Part shown: in pieces, positions 32,531-43,734 of the stretch
How positions within the stretch are numbered: position 1 is the first letter of the stretch
Layout of the letters: every line of letters starts with the position of its first letter
From: Conus ventricosus
Lineage: Eukaryota > Mollusca > Gastropoda > Neogastropoda > Conidae
Length of the DNA: 64,000 nt
Direction of reading: 5' to 3'
Assembly: GCA_018398815.1 (NCBI GenBank)
Contig: CM031616.1
Location: 70,041,874-70,105,873, forward strand
Position numbers and translations under genes: made by a program
The notes under the pieces: generated by a model
Databases searched by the model: none
What the model saw: only the letters and a program-made list of their open reading frames with translations
What the model was told of the DNA's origin: nothing

Positions 32531-33691
32531 TGTGACATGGCACTAGTATTGTGTGATCTAGGTCAGTGCTGAGACTGTCACTGTGTCAGTACAGGTGACA
32601 ACACTGAACGACGTGTGACATGGCACTGGTATTGTGTGACCTAGGTCAGCGCTGAGACTGTCACTGTGTCAGTACAGGTGACAATACTGAACGACGTGTA
32701 ACATGGCACTGGTATTGTGTGACCTAGGTCAGCGCTGAGACTGTCACTGTGTCAGCACAGGTGACAACACTGAACGACGTGTGACATGGCACTGGTATTG
32801 TGTGACCTAGGTCAGCGCTGAGACTGTCACTGTGTCAGTACAGGTGACAACACTGAACGACGTGTGACATGGCACTGGTATTGTGTGACCTAGGTCAGCG
32901 CTGAGACTGTCACTGTGTCAGTACAGGTGACAACACTGAACGACGTGTGACATGGCACTGGTATTGTGTGACCTAGGTCAGCGCTGAGACTGTCACTGTG
33001 TCAGTACAGGTGACAATACTGAACGACGTGTGACATGGCACTGGTATTGTGTGACCTAGGTCAGCGCTGAGACTGTCACTGTGTCAGTACAGGTGACAAT
33101 ACTGAACGACGTGTGACATGGCACTGGTATTGTGTGACCTAGGTCAGCGCTCAGACTGTCACTGTGTCAGTAAGGTGACAATACTGAACGACGTGTGACA
33201 TGGCACTGGTATTGTGTGACCTAGGTCAGCGCTGAGACTGTCATTGTGTCAGTACAGGTGACAACACTGAACGACGTGTGACATGGCACTGGTATTGTGT
33301 GACCTAGGTCAGCGCTGAGACTGTCACTGTGTCAGTACAGGTGACAACACTGAACGACGTGTGACATGGCACTGGTATTGTGTGACCTAGGTCAGCGCTG
33401 AGACTGTCACTGTGTCAGTACAGGTGACAACACTGAACGACGTGTGACATGGCACTGGTATTGTGTGACCTAGGTCAGCGCTGAGACTGTCACTGTGTCA
33501 GTACAGGTGACAACACTGAACGACGTGTGACATGGCACTGGTATTGTGTGACCTAGGTCAGCGCTGAGACTGTCACTGTGTCAGTACAGGTGACAACCAC
33601 TGAACGACGTGTGACATGGCACTAGTATGTGTGATCTAGGTCAGCGCTGAGACTGTCACTGTGTCAGTACAGGTGACAATACTGAACGACC
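32531..33691. repeat. Minisatellite, unit 83 bp, 14 copies
   Basis: The unit starts TGTGACATGGCACTGGTATT and recurs every 83 bp with very few substitutions. The first and last copies share a variant (ACTAGTA, GATCTAGG), as expected for older edges. Every unit contains the palindrome TGACCTAGGTCA (GATCT in the edge copies). Confidence 0.97.
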
Positions 33692-33803
33692 GCACAAGAA
33701 ATATTCCAGACGCCTATTCACAGCACTTTACAAAATACATCATGACTTCCGTCCGATTATCTATTTTGTTCATACTTCAGATGTGCTACACATTACTCTA
33801 TAC

Positions 33804-33805
<2 letters not shown>

Positions 33806-33890
<85 letters not shown>
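33806..33890. repeat. (AT)n microsatellite
   Basis: About 80 bp of alternating AT with one break; able to form a cruciform. Confidence 0.97.
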
Positions 33891-33894
<4 letters not shown>

Positions 33895-34315
33895 ATGTAT
33901 TGAAACCAGTCTTGAATTTAGTGAGAGAATGTGGGTGTCTGAGAGACAGACATCGTTTGTTCCGTGTGGCTGGCGCTTGGATGCAAGTACAGTCAGGTAT
34001 GTCAGAGATAAGACTTACAATCTTACACCACCACCACTAACACCATCACCATCGCCACCATTATAAGGTATCATATCGAGTTAGTCGATACAGGCGTTCC
34101 TTGTAAACCTACAGTACCAAACGGTAACTTGTTAGACTGGAGCCAGGCAAAATCATACATTTACGTAATATTATGGCAAGAATTTGTTCCACTGTGGTAA
34201 TGAATATGACTTGTCAGTGCGAAATGTCATCTCAGGGCCCAGGGTGACATTTTGTACCAGACATAACATTTTTTTTCAGGTGCGAAGTGAGACGACTGCA
34301 GGCGGAAATCTAAAC

Positions 34316-34483
34316 AAATCTTAAATAAATGTTAGCGAACCGCCAAGAGAATCGTGGACAAACGAGTCGCAAGACAAAACACAACGCGTTTCGACTTTTT
34401 AGGTCTTCAAACGCGTTGTGTTTTGTCTTGTGACTCGTTTGTCCACGATTCTCTTGGCGGTTCCTAACATTTATTTAAGATTT
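34316..34483. repeat. Inverted repeat, 76-bp arms and 17-bp loop
   Basis: The left arm (34,316-34,391) runs from AAATCTTAAATAAATG to ACAACGCGTTT. Its reverse complement fills 34,409-34,483 with about three mismatches or gaps. The loop is 34,392-34,408. It has no coding content. Confidence 0.95.
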
Positions 34484-34589
34484 CTTTTTCAGTCGCAATT
34501 TCGATTTTTAAAAATAGGCCACCGGGTGACATTTTGTACTAGGGTGATATTTTGTACTAGGGTGACATTTTGTACCGCAACAAGTCGCC

Positions 34590-35234
34590 TTCTTGCTCAG
34601 GAAAAAGAACCAATCGTACATTCATTTTGGAAATATATTTCAAGTGCGTTCCGGAACGGCCTTGAAAATTTGATAAATGATACCTGTAAATCATTACTAA
34701 CTTGACTTTTTCAGAAAAAAACTCTTTATCTGTGAGATAAAGGGACAACGGTACTTATGAAATATTACATCTTGTTTTTGTTCCGTTCGCTAAGTTTTAT
34801 GTTTGTAAATATAAATGGAAAACTAACAAACCTCGCATTGCTGCTTTCGCCAGGCTGCTGAAATCAGAACCAGAGTGGAACGGTATTATACTGTGATGAG
34901 GGCTAGATGATCTTCCTGATCAAGAATGGCTTCTTCAGGGAAAAAAGAAAGAAAGAGGGAAAGAAAAGACGAGAAAAAAAAAACACTGGCTGGATGATTT
35001 ATTTTCTTTGATTAAAAAAAAAGTATTGTAATTGAAAACAAGGAGTACTTGTAGGCTACGTGTTCTTTCTGCCACATGTTTATGTCCACGCTTTGTTATA
35101 TAGGTTTTGGGAAGAACGTTTGTGTCTGTAAATTTAGACTAATACTATGGTAAAGTCGTTCCTTAGATTCGGTAACAAGGAAATTGCATACTTGATTGAT
35201 ATCAGGTGCACGAACATACTGGAACAGTCGTATC

Positions 35235-35235
<1 letters not shown>
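34590..35235. other. No gene seen
   Basis: A/T-rich unique sequence with no recognised feature. Confidence 0.4.

Positions 35236-35239
<4 letters not shown>

Positions 35240-35325
<86 letters not shown>
35240..35325. repeat. (TC)n microsatellite
   Basis: Pure TC run of about 85 bp followed by T-rich sequence. Confidence 0.97.
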
Positions 35326-35327
<2 letters not shown>

Positions 35328-35526
35328 CTTCTTCTTCTTTTCTTTTTTCTTTTCTTTCTCTTTTTTTTTTTCCAAAGATAGTGTCACAGTTTTTACGTTT
35401 GTGTGTCCGATGCTCTCTCACTTGCTTGTTGTGTCTGCCATTGTTCTTTTTTCTGACCCAGATTTTTTGTCAATGGCGTAAATATTTCTATCGAATACTC
35501 ATTGCATAGCTTCGTCTTAGATCGCA

Positions 35527-35830
35527 ATCCCAGCGCCAGCGGTCCACGGAGAGTTATCAGTGCAAGGTCTTCGTAAGGCAACCGTCTTGGGGAGACACTG
35601 CTACCACGAGTCACCAGGATAGCAGAACATTAAAGGCCTGAGAACTGGAGACAAATTCTCTGTGTAAAAACCTAGGTCACCATAGTAGCAGAAAATTAGG
35701 GGCCAGAGAATTGAAGATGGATTTTCTTTGTTTTGGGATGCTTGATGGGGATGAGGACGATGCTTTGCAGTTTCATTTATGGGACTGCACAATGCAGTTT
35801 TGTTTGCAATAGTATGTCATGCCCTCCCAC
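35527..35830 (-). mobile_element. Diverged relative of the composite SINE tail module
   Basis: Blocks occur in the same order and spacing as in the tail of the 48.7-49.2 kb element: a CAGCGCCAGCGGTCCACGGA segment, GGCAACC, GGAGACACTGCT, GGTCACCATAG, GATGGGGATGAGGACGATG and GGGACTGCA. Identity is low and no tRNA-like head was seen. Confidence 0.5.
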
Positions 35831-36129
35831 GACAAAGTGCTCGCTGGATGCCACGACAGACAGATGAACAAGAGTGTTTGTTGTGGCTTCTGCGTGAGAG
35901 TCTGTACTCGTCAGTGCCGACCTTCTCACTACACCAACATTCCCAAACTTCAGCATTTTAAGTGTGACCCGTGACCCAGTTGGTCTGCCTGTTGTTCTGA
36001 TGTCTGCCATCATCACAGGACAATTTATCATGGTTGTGTTCTTCGGTTGCCTGCAAAGTCACTCGCCTCTCCATATCCTCCTCGAAAACTAGGTGTGTGC
36101 GTTATACTTCGTAGCGTGTACATCTGGAC

Positions 36130-36640
36130 AGCGGTGTGTAAGGGCCTGCTGACTGATCTTCACCAAAGATCTGCTCCCTTTCAGACACCCAAACAGAGTG
36201 ACAGTGGTGTGTAAGGGCCTGCTGACTGATCTTCACCAAAGATCTGCTCCCTTTCAGACACCCAAACAGAGTGACAGGGGTGTTTAAGGGCCTGCTGACT
36301 GATCTTCACCAAAGATCTGCTCCCTTTCAGACACCCAAACAGAGTGACAGCGGTGTGTGAGGGCCTGCTGACTGATCTTCACCAAAGATCTGCTCCCTTT
36401 CAGACACCCAAACAGAGTGACAGTGGTGTGTAAGGGCCTGCTGACTGATCTTCACCAAAGATCTGCTCCCTTTCAGACACCCAAACAGAGTGACAGTGGT
36501 GTGTAAGGGCCTGCTGACTGATCTTCACCAAAGATCTGCTCCCTTTCAGACACCCAAACAGAGTGACAGTGGTGTGTGAGGGCCTGCTGACTGATCTTCA
36601 CCAAAGATCTGCTCCCTTTCAGACACCCAAACAGAGTCAC
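36130..36640. repeat. Minisatellite, unit 73 bp, 7 copies
   Basis: The unit contains GGGCCTGCTGACTGATCTTC and CAGACACCCAAACAGAGTG. Copies differ at one or two positions (GTGTGTAAG/GTGTGTGAG/GTGTTTAAG). Each holds the short hairpin GATCTTCACCAAAGATC. Confidence 0.96.
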
Positions 36641-36651
36641 TGAAGAGTCGA

Positions 36652-36652
<1 letters not shown>

Positions 36653-36724
<72 letters not shown>
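36653..36724. repeat. (GA)n microsatellite
   Basis: GA run with one interruption. Confidence 0.97.
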
Positions 36725-36726
<2 letters not shown>

Positions 36727-36779
36727 TACGCATGGTGTTATTATTGTATTGATAATTTGGTTTGGTTCACGCTGTTTTC

Positions 36780-36791
36780 ACGCGCGCGCGC

Positions 36792-36868
<77 letters not shown>

Positions 36869-36886
36869 CGCGCGCGCGCGCGCGCC
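36780..36886. repeat. (CG)n(TG)n(CG)n alternating purine-pyrimidine tract
   Basis: About 106 bp of uninterrupted alternation apart from one GG step: CG, then TG, then CG again. It is a strong Z-DNA-forming composition. Confidence 0.95.
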
Positions 36887-37700
36887 TCAAACATTTCCCT
36901 TCTTCAGAAATTTACGATGTTATTGTGTTTTCATCTTGCAGCTTCATATTTTTTAAACAAGTAAGTGGACTGTTTCGCGGTCGGTTTTGCTCTTGCAGAC
37001 TATAAGAAGCAAACTGAAAGAAAGAAACAAAGACAGACAGACAAAAACAGTGAAACACCCTATGAGAGGAAAAGAGTGATTACAGATTTCTTTACTTAGG
37101 GAATACCGGGGTACATAAAACTGAAATCGTAGGCGGAGAGGTAAGTCTGCCTTCTCATAAAAATGACCATACAGACTTCTGTGATGAGGGAAAAAAAACA
37201 ACTTTTCGTTTTCACCTCTTCGGTCGTTCAGTATTCAGACTCACATTTTTCCATCTCATCGTCCAGTCTTTGAGAAACGAGCCAGGACTTATTGGTTTCT
37301 CTTCTCGTTTTTAGAGACATTTTCTAAGGATTCTTTCAAAGGAATGTGCGAATACTGAGAGAATGAGGTGATTTTCTGATTTACAGTCTTGATAGAACAG
37401 TTCTTTGTGAAGTTCGGATCACTGACTGACTCAGAATGATGCTGACGTGTTCTTCTTGGGTCAAGGATTTCCATATTTTAAGGCGAAGGATTATCTGCTG
37501 GAGTCGCATAGGATATATGTGTTTATCCTGTGGCAAGGTCAAAGCATGATAGATTTATATTGAGCTCCAAGGTCTGCTGCGGGAACTTTGGATTTGCTCA
37601 TTGCTCATTTGCATTGGTTTTGAAGCTGCGGATTAGTTTGACAAGAAAGAGGAGAGGCAAGGAAGGAGGGAGACAGACGGTAAACAATGTTAAATGAGAT
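36887..37700. other. No gene seen
   Basis: Unique sequence with only short frames. Confidence 0.4.
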
Positions 37701-37711
37701 GAGATGAGTGG

Positions 37712-37991
37712 AGAGAGAGAGAGAGAGAGAGAGAGAGAACACTGAATGAATGAGAGAAAATGAGAATGGAAATGACAGTGATGCATCATTCAAGAAGGCC
37801 ATGGACCTATTTAAAGAGGAGCAAACCCATAAACTGTTTACTACAATAAAAAATGGAAATAATTTTATTGTACTCACTGTAATTATGTAAAATACACAAA
37901 CCGCTCACTAACCACACTTGAGAAAAAGTACTAATACGTTGGAATGGTTTATAGTGGTAAACTGCTTTACAAAAAAAAAAAAATATATATA

Positions 37992-38090
<99 letters not shown>
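37712..38090. repeat. (GA)n at 37,712-37,738; (AT)n(GTAT)n(GT)n at 37,981-38,090
   Basis: Two microsatellites separated by about 240 bp of unique sequence. The second passes from AT through GTAT to GT units. Confidence 0.95.
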
Positions 38091-38095
38091 CAATT

Positions 38096-38790
38096 TCATC
38101 GACAGTGGCAGTATTCCATGGAAATTAGATGGTCTGCAATAAGATTTTTGATCATATGAGTGCGCTTATCATTTAGCGCGAACAGTTCAGACAAAATGAT
38201 TGTTATTATCTGCTTCTGAGCAACATACAGTGTCAAAATTCCATCCATTCTAGAATCTGAGAGAGTGAAAAAGCAGTATAAGACACACCTTAACTTGGTT
38301 AACGCAGACGTCTGATCAACGAAAATCTGTAGTTCGTCTAAAGATGGTGCTCCCATTTGTGCCACTTATAATCCTTAATGATCCATTTCAACTATTTTTA
38401 ACCGATATGTAAGCGACCAAGTACACTGAACATATTTCAAGCGTTTTGTTTATCTAAAAGAAAAAAAAAGTCAGTCAGAGTCTTTTCATCGACATGCAAC
38501 ATTTTTTTTCATTGTAAAACATACTTTTTGAATTACGTAAACAGTGTTTATCATGTATGTTTTGAATTTCGTTACCATAATTTACGCGCACAGACCTAAA
38601 TCTCGAACTTCCCTAGATCTGTCATGTCAGCTATTGCTGCTGACAGAAGGAAAACGAGAAAAGTGAAAAAAAAAGAGACTCTTTTGGATCCAAGTATTTC
38701 CCGATCCACAGATCAGTCTCAATCTTGTGATCTATAGTTGTGATGTTTTCGTATTCACAATAGTTCTCATCATACTGTGCCCGCTAATTT
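38096..38790. other. No recognised gene
   Basis: A minus-strand frame of 89 codons (38,365-38,096) is open but unrecognised. Confidence 0.35.
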
Positions 38791-38794
38791 GGAT

Positions 38795-38799
38795 GAGAG

Positions 38800-38864
<65 letters not shown>

Positions 38865-38963
38865 ACTTCTCGTCAACTGTGTTTTGGATTAGACAGGAGG
38901 AAAGGATAGATCTTTTCTATCACACCATGTCTTCTCACGGCTTTGGGCCCGCGCGCGCGCGCG

Positions 38964-39015
<52 letters not shown>
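38795..39015. repeat. (GA)n tracts with a (GC)n start
   Basis: GA runs at 38,795-38,860 and 38,967-39,014; the latter is preceded by GCGCGCGCGCGC. Confidence 0.95.
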
Positions 39016-39017
<2 letters not shown>

Positions 39018-39179
39018 TTACATTCAGATTCAGACAATTATTTCATATAATATGCCATGGCCACTAATGAATTAAGGGGTCTGTGAACATGTAAAGTACC
39101 CTCACTGAATGCAATAATTAGGGTACAGCATGCGAATCATAGCAACACTCATAAGAAGTGATAAATAATTTCCTTGTAT

Positions 39180-39571
39180 TTAAAGGTTTGTACAAAGCAA
39201 AGAAAAAGTTTTGCCAGTTTCAGCAGAGATAAAGGTCAAAAGTAGACTCAGAGTAAAGAGAGATGGCTGTCTATACAATTTGAGCTCATTTCTTATCTGA
39301 TGCTTCCGAGAGCTAGGCAGCAAAGAGCGAAATGTAATTTGGTTTCCTGTGGTTTTGAACAAAAAGGACAAAGCCAATCACAATTGTTACATATTCGATA
39401 TATAAAATAATGCATGGCTAATTCAGATATTCCTAATCTGAATTTTGTTGTCACATGTTTCACATGCTCGTATGTGTCAAAGTTTAAGAAGATTTTCGAA
39501 TCATGAACAAAACAATTCCTGTCAGTAAGTTTTAGAATCATGAACAACGCGAAACGTCCTGTAAAAATCAT
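39180..39571 (-). pseudogene. CR1-like LINE C-terminal fragment
   Basis: The minus strand reads TTKFRLGISELAMHYF, then CPFCSKPQETKLHFALCC. In a shifted frame (39,377-39,180) it reads LYRQPSLFTLSLLL and a natural-looking end. The LINE at 55 kb has LTKFRFGMTEISSHF, CPLCHEAFDNEVHFVFSC and YYRQPCIFKLIMLM in the same order. This is therefore the 3' coding end, with its zinc-knuckle-like CxxC...HxxxxC, of a 5'-truncated copy. Confidence 0.8.
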
Positions 39572-39827
39572 ATCTATTACTGTAATGAATATGACCAGAC
39601 CATTTCCGTCATCAGCAACCTACCATTTGTTGTCGAAAAAGACCGAACAACGGCTTAATATTGTTAACACTTGATTCAACCAGACGAATTCGAATCCGCA
39701 TTCAAACAAAGGCGCACTTTAGTTACCCACGTGTTTTGACTTAAACAACAAATTACTCGCTTTACGTAATAGTGTAGTATCTTTCACTTTTGATAATTCA
39801 AGCCAGTGAGGGGCGCGCGCGGGCACA

Positions 39828-40601
<774 letters not shown>

Positions 40602-40829
40602 TCAATCACAACTTTTCTGCCCACTGACGTGGATGAAGTGGAGAGGAAGAGAGCAAGGAGTCATTCCAATCTCTGTGTGCCCACTGGTTTGAATGAGAGC
40701 GAGAGACGGGGAGAGACTCATCCTTGCTGTGGAAATGATTCGGGTGGGGATGGGAAGTGTGCTGGGAAGGAATGGGGCGGGGGGGGGGGAGTCTTTGTTA
40801 TCACAGTGTTTGTGTTCGCTGATTCGGAT

Positions 40830-40831
<2 letters not shown>

Positions 40832-40887
<56 letters not shown>

Positions 40888-40890
40888 GGA
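40832..40890. repeat. (GA)n microsatellite
   Basis: GA run with two interruptions. Confidence 0.95.
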
Positions 40891-40909
40891 AGGGGTTACG
40901 TAGAAGACG

Positions 40910-41095
40910 ATGTTACTTTCGTGAGGAAGGACAGTAATCCTGACCTTTGTCGTTATTCATGACCTGTTTATGAAGCGGGTCAATGTGCACTTAAGGACAG
41001 TAATCCAGCTTACTTTCGTGAGGAAGGACAGTAATCCTGACCTTTGTCGTTATTCATGACCTGTTTATGAAGCGGGTCAATGTGCACTTAAGTTC
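40910..41095. repeat. Tandem duplication of ~98 bp
   Basis: TTACTTTCGTGAGGAAGGAC begins at about 40,910 and again at about 41,009. The copies are nearly identical down to CACTTAAG. Confidence 0.93.
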
Positions 41096-41164
41096 TGCTG
41101 TCATTGAAGATGCTCGTGATGGCTTTCCTGAAAAAACAACAACCAGTTTACACTAAGAAGAGGT

Positions 41165-41260
41165 GGGGAGTGGGGGGGGGGGGGGGGGTCGAGGTTGGGA
41201 GTGGATTTGGGGGGGGGGGGGGGGGGTCGAGGTTGGGAGTGGATTTGGGGGGGGGGGGGG
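41165..41260. repeat. G-rich tandem repeat
   Basis: Three G-runs of 10 or more separated by two copies of TCGAGGTTGGGAGTGGATTT; G-quadruplex-prone. Confidence 0.9.
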
Positions 41261-41279
41261 TATCTGTGTAACACTGTTC

Positions 41280-41427
41280 TGATACTACCATGGTGGATAG
41301 CGTTAAGATGGGGACAACCAGAATGGCAGTTTTTTTTTTCCATTGGTACTTTTGGCAGAACGGGATTCGAACTCATAACGTCTGATGACGAACCTGTGTT
41401 CTACCATTGAACCAAGCAGGTTCCCGT
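41280..41427 (-). mobile_element. tRNA-derived SINE or tRNA pseudogene
   Basis: The minus strand reads a box A-like TGGTTCAATGGTAGAAC with a 4-bp D-stem (GTTC/GAAC) and, 34 bp further, a box B-like AGTTCGAATCC. Anticodon and T stems do not pair well, so it is not a working tRNA. An A-rich stretch and unrelated sequence follow, as in a SINE body. It differs from the 46.4/49.5-kb family. Confidence 0.5.
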
Positions 41428-41429
41428 GT

Positions 41430-42450
41430 TCTATGAAACGAACAAGGCCGTCTACTTTGATTCACGTTTCAGACCCGATGACGTAAAGCTGTGTTATTAG
41501 CTGGCTGTTTTCGTGCGTGGGGGGAATCTCAGTCAGGCAATAACCAGTGAGCAACAGTAAACAAGTGGGGTATGTTTTGCTCCCATAAGGAAACCTAACA
41601 CAGAGTTACTTTTATTCAAGACTGGCACAGCCTTTTAAACTTGAATAAAGTCAGACAAATACATAGACGAACAATCTAACAGTGGGGGGAAAAAAACAAG
41701 CGCAGGCCAACAACTGAACTGTCTGGCAAAGATTTGGACTTGAGGGGAGGAGAGAGGGCAAGGGAGTTTGAAGATGGAGAAACTGGGAAAATGAAATTTA
41801 AAAAAAAAAAAAAATGTTACAGATATGAAAACTCTTCTCTAGCTGCATAAGGGAACCATCGCAATCCCTTTTGAAGGCAGATATATTTGTATTGCCTGCT
41901 CCGAGGCCTTTCATTTCCGAATAACCAGTGAGGTCAGGGAACATCTCGGCTAGGATGTTCCGACAAAAGGGAGTACTAAACTGATCTCATACCACAAAGT
42001 GCACGGAACTGAAAGTTCAGTCTGCGTCTCACCAAGTACTTGTGACCTTTCTGCCCATAAACAAGAGACAAAATATACACTTAATCGTGTATTCTGTTGA
42101 TCATTCTAAGAATGGTTCGGTTTTTTTTACGACACGAAAATTGTGCTTGATTCACATCGTTCGTCGGGGTAACCATGTGTAAATGCTGGATCTGCTCTGT
42201 TGTCTCTTTTTTTAAATTATATATGTATGATAAGGATGGATGCTGGACGAATGTGCACCGTCAGAGTGCATGTCTGGCAGTGTGTCGTTATTATCCGCGG
42301 TTGTATACAATTAGACGAAGCTGGGATTGACCGTCAGGAACGATAGTCCTCTGCCTACTGGCAGGCCACGAAGTCACCGAGTCGCTCTCTCCCACGGCTC
42401 ACACGGTTGCGACGGATCGGTATCACTCGGATCGTGCACCACATCTTGCC
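41430..42450. other. No gene seen
   Basis: Unique sequence without recognisable coding content. Confidence 0.4.
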
Positions 42451-42530
42451 CAGTCACGTTTCACGTTGTCACGTTTTGCTCAGTCACGTTTCGCTCAGTC
42501 ACGTTTTGCCCAGTCAGGCTTCACCCAGTC
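42450..42530. repeat. Degenerate 16-17 bp tandem repeat
   Basis: CAGTCACGTTTTGCC-like units repeated about five times. Confidence 0.75.
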
Positions 42531-42594
42531 TGTCTATATTCCTACACACCAGCCATGTTTTGCTCCAAAAATCAACTTGAATGAAATAATTGAT

Positions 42595-42595
<1 letters not shown>

Positions 42596-42664
<69 letters not shown>

Positions 42665-42671
42665 CTCTCTT

Positions 42672-42731
<60 letters not shown>

Positions 42732-42741
42732 CTCTCTCTCC
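42596..42741. repeat. (TC)n microsatellite
   Basis: About 145 bp of TC with short interruptions. Confidence 0.97.
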
Positions 42742-43350
42742 AACACAAACACACAACGTCGCCAGTCCATATAACAGAAACAGGGAGACCTGCCTAACAA
42801 CAGGTGAACAGAGATCTTGATAAGCACTATTTGCGGGGAGTTTACAAAATTCAGTGAATCGCGTAATCCGACTCAAATTGGTATGAATTATAGAAAAAGG
42901 AAAAAAAAGAAAAAGAAAAACATGAGACAACAATCTAACGGTAAGAACAACATGGTCTAAGATTCAGTTTCTTTCTGTTTAAAATTCTTTTAATTTTCTA
43001 TACAAAGAGATAATATGGCTCAAGGCCAGGAAGATCTGTTTCATGTAATGTATCACCATATTGTTCCCCATGCACCGGAAATACTTTGATTTTTTTCATT
43101 TAGTTTTTGAATATTGCATCACCATTTTTTTTTTGATGCACCGCAAATGCGTCTTTATTTGGGTGAAACATCTCAGGTGAGATCTCTCGAGCTGTGGAAA
43201 GGGAACATTTGCAATTGCAAAGAATTGGGCGATGACCAATGAGAAGAGCATACTGTCACATATGGCAAGGGAAAAATTCCAGAGCCGCCACCACCATGAC
43301 CCCTAGGGGTAAGCAGCCACCTCTCCCTTGGTCAGGCTAATAGGTTTATC

Positions 43351-43734
43351 TCACCATAACCGGTCGGAATAATTGATTTGTGGAGGCGGGCTACTATGCC
43401 TCCAACGGCTGACGGTTCTGCCCACTTGGAAGGAGGGAAGTGTCGTTATGCCGCGGCTTGAAGTCGGATTCCGGAGACCGGTACAAACGGTGGTGATTCG
43501 TGGAAAGGGGATGCTCACTGCTTTCGTGGCCTGTCGATCTGCACAGCGGACAACGCCACTGACTGCCGTAGAAACGGTGAATCTTTGGTCAGCTTGAACA
43601 TTTTCAGATGACACCAGGTTGTTGCTTTCAAAGTTTTCCCATTGAAATGGGTGAAAGATTAATTTGAGATAAAACGTCATTTCTGACAACAAACTCGGAG
43701 GAAGGGCAGCTTCCTGGCTTTTTGAAAAGTACAA
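43351..43734 (-). other. Unrecognised open frame of 127 codons
   Basis: An open minus-strand frame with ordinary composition. I do not recognise the product and see no domain. It may be a chance frame or part of an unknown repeat. A 12-bp palindrome (ACCCCTAGGGGT) lies just beside it at about 43,299. Confidence 0.25.

Larger units (their letters stand above)
32294..34581. mobile_element. Candidate non-autonomous DNA transposon with terminal inverted repeats
   Basis: The left edge reads TGTTGCGGTAAAAAACGTCAC and the right edge, on the other strand, TGTTGCGGTACAAAATGTCAC. Further GTACAAAATGTCACC-like motifs recur in both subterminal zones (left 32,380-32,470; right 34,240-34,570). Between them lie an 83-bp minisatellite, an (AT)n tract and a 168-bp palindrome. 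No transposase is present. Target duplication was not clear. The family is unknown to me. Confidence 0.5.

Noticed and set aside
32296..32535. 79-codon plus-strand frame as a secreted peptide
   Set aside because: It lies in the repeated GTCAC-rich subterminal zone of the inverted-repeat element.
32531..33691. CRISPR-like array
   Set aside because: Tandem 83-bp units have no unique spacers, and the context is a eukaryotic repeat.
35147..35509. Long Ser/Leu frame
   Set aside because: Translation of a (TC)n microsatellite.
41355..41427. Functional tRNA gene
   Set aside because: Anticodon and T stems fail to pair, and SINE-like sequence follows.
42514..42933. Long Arg/Glu frame
   Set aside because: Translation of the (GA)n strand of a microsatellite.
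43351..43734. 127-codon minus-strand frame as a gene
   Set aside because: No recognised domain or start context; kept only as an unrecognised open frame.
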